Both the position numbers and the translations under genes were made by a program. A model generated the notes under the pieces. It saw only the letters and a list, made by a program, of their open reading frames with translations. It searched no databases and was not told where the DNA came from. Shown in pieces: positions 63,101-64,000 of a stretch of 64,000 bases of DNA. This stretch comes from Paramecium tetraurelia (Eukaryota; Ciliophora; Oligohymenophorea; Peniculida; Parameciidae), in the NCBI RefSeq assembly GCF_000165425.1, contig NW_001798956.1, positions 511,399-575,398 of the forward strand. Direction: 5' to 3'. Numbering within the stretch: the first letter of the stretch is position 1; each line of letters begins with the position of its first letter.

Positions 63101-64000
63101 AGATTAAGCAACATATATCCAACCTTATATGATTACTCCTCAGTTTTATAATAAAAAGATGGGTACTCAAAAAATTTGCTTTCCCTTGTATTGATTAAAT
63201 TGCATAGTTTTATAAATTGATCATAATTATTTGTAACTTCGAGACAATAAAGCATGTAGCAATACAAAGAGGTTCTTCCTGGTGAATATAAATTAAAATA
63301 TTCTAATTCTTTCTAGATCTTACAATTTTGTGTGTTTAATTGCAAATATAATTCTTCGAGTGACTCATAACTATGAGTTTCATCATTTAATTTTATGAGA
63401 AACTGTTTTTTGTGCTATAAATTGGCAAACACTAATTTCAACAAGCGATCCCTCTCCAATTCTGTGTACCTGTAATCTTCATATTTCAATGTCAACTCTA
63501 TTGATTGTCTAGTGATATCTTCTTTGAATCTATGTAGAATTTGATATTTCGAATAACTCTTCAGTAGCTCAAAAGCTAATCTCTGCTACAAAGAACTTCC
63601 CTTCTCCAATAAATGTTTTAAATCAAGTATTTACAATTAAGCCTAATAGCACTCATCAGAATTGCATAAAAACACTAAGATCTATATCAAATAGATAATA
63701 TTAGGATGTGCCTTACGTATTTCAGTTTAGAAGACTAACTTCGAGTAATCTCTTAGATATCTCATAATCAATTCAACATAAAATTGAATATTGAGTATTT
63801 TGAAATCATCATACATTCTCATTTCCTTAACTATCTCATATTTTTCTATTATCTTTCTCTTTTCCCCTTTTAAACCTCTGCAAAAACAATATTGATTATT
63901 ACAATTTTCAGTGTGAGTCCTCAACAATATGATACACACCATAAGAATCTTAGACCTCTCATTCTTTAACTCCACTCCAGAATTTCTGGTTAATACTCCA
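60182..64000 (-). CDS. large PAS/TmcB-like multi-pass membrane protein (5' end outside window)
   Basis: Minus-strand coding runs in from the right edge and ends at TGA 60182-60184. Seen in order: a helical N-terminal region with a cysteine patch (RTHTENCNNQYCFCRG); TPR-like helices (ECYQAQLQILDLKHLLEKG); and a PAS-like fold (SGFILLDSKQNIEGITNNAL..FEMSNPSKLLGKSI, shown in part). An acidic Ser/Pro loop follows, then TM segments (KLLYALLFINVFSLTAILGF, VTFSFIAVYVVYFCIAFLL) flanking an extracytosolic domain. The array ends at the terminal TM SIIFYLFIILINLAQIWFI followed by LLPPKALYN. This layout is typical of the expanded ciliate PAS-S-box/TmcB-like receptor family. At least one intron (about 61.19 kb) is needed. 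Ligand and partners unknown. Confidence 0.75.

Noticed and set aside
1-64000. tRNA, rRNA, transposon or retained internal eliminated sequence
   Set aside because: No cloverleaf-like T-loop (GGTTCRA) with matching arms, no rRNA core, no transposase or reverse-transcriptase motif was found by eye. TA-flanked short AT-rich segments interrupting frames were all explained as GT...AG introns.

Overview
The window is almost certainly Paramecium macronuclear DNA. Three observations point there. Open reading frames are full of in-frame TAA and TAG that must be read as glutamine, with TGA the only stop; for example, a poly-Q tract near 2.57-2.62 kb is written with TAA and CAA. The genes are cut by very short introns, mostly 20-31 nt, of form GTA...TAG/AAG. 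There is also a secretory coiled-coil protein of the trichocyst matrix type (38941-40064). The sequence is AT-rich, genes are packed on both strands with short spacers, and many genes are only complete once these tiny introns are removed. About 28 protein genes are resolved here; for most, the sum of the exons is an exact number of codons.

Layout from left to right: the end of an unresolved gene and a small acidic protein (1-1201); a NEK-type kinase, a coiled-coil protein and the COPII coat protein SEC24 (1226-7291); an 8.2-kb gene for a secreted protein with a degenerate acidic repeat and about ten concanavalin/LamG-like repeats (7349-15546); a Gln/Lys-rich coiled-coil protein (16477-18045); and a 12.9-kb gene with an RCC1-like head and about 38 copies of an 82-residue repeat (18367-31270). 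Three near-identical tandem 1.975-kb blocks make up the core of that last gene (22071-27998). Next come the AMPK beta subunit, two small proteins, a MORN-repeat protein, dynactin p62, a trichocyst matrix protein, mitochondrial ribosomal protein bL9 and a cytochrome-b5 front-end desaturase (32722-43942). A sugar-transporter-like MFS protein, a DHHC palmitoyltransferase and a cyclophilin-SYF2 fusion follow (44243-50029). The right end holds three coiled-coil or unknown genes, a Trm1-like tRNA methyltransferase with two small upstream genes, a choline-transporter-like SLC44 protein, and a large PAS/TmcB-like membrane protein that runs off the window (50085-64000).

No operon logic is visible and neighbours are mostly functionally unrelated, as expected for a ciliate chromosome. 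Most notable are the repeat amplification in the RCC1-headed giant gene, the giant secreted LamG-like protein, the cyclophilin-SYF2 fusion, a divergent gene pair separated by only 10 nt, and several one- or two-base indels that break otherwise well-conserved reading frames. Those indels may be consensus errors at short homopolymers or real frameshifts. I saw no rRNA, tRNA, CRISPR array or recognisable transposon.
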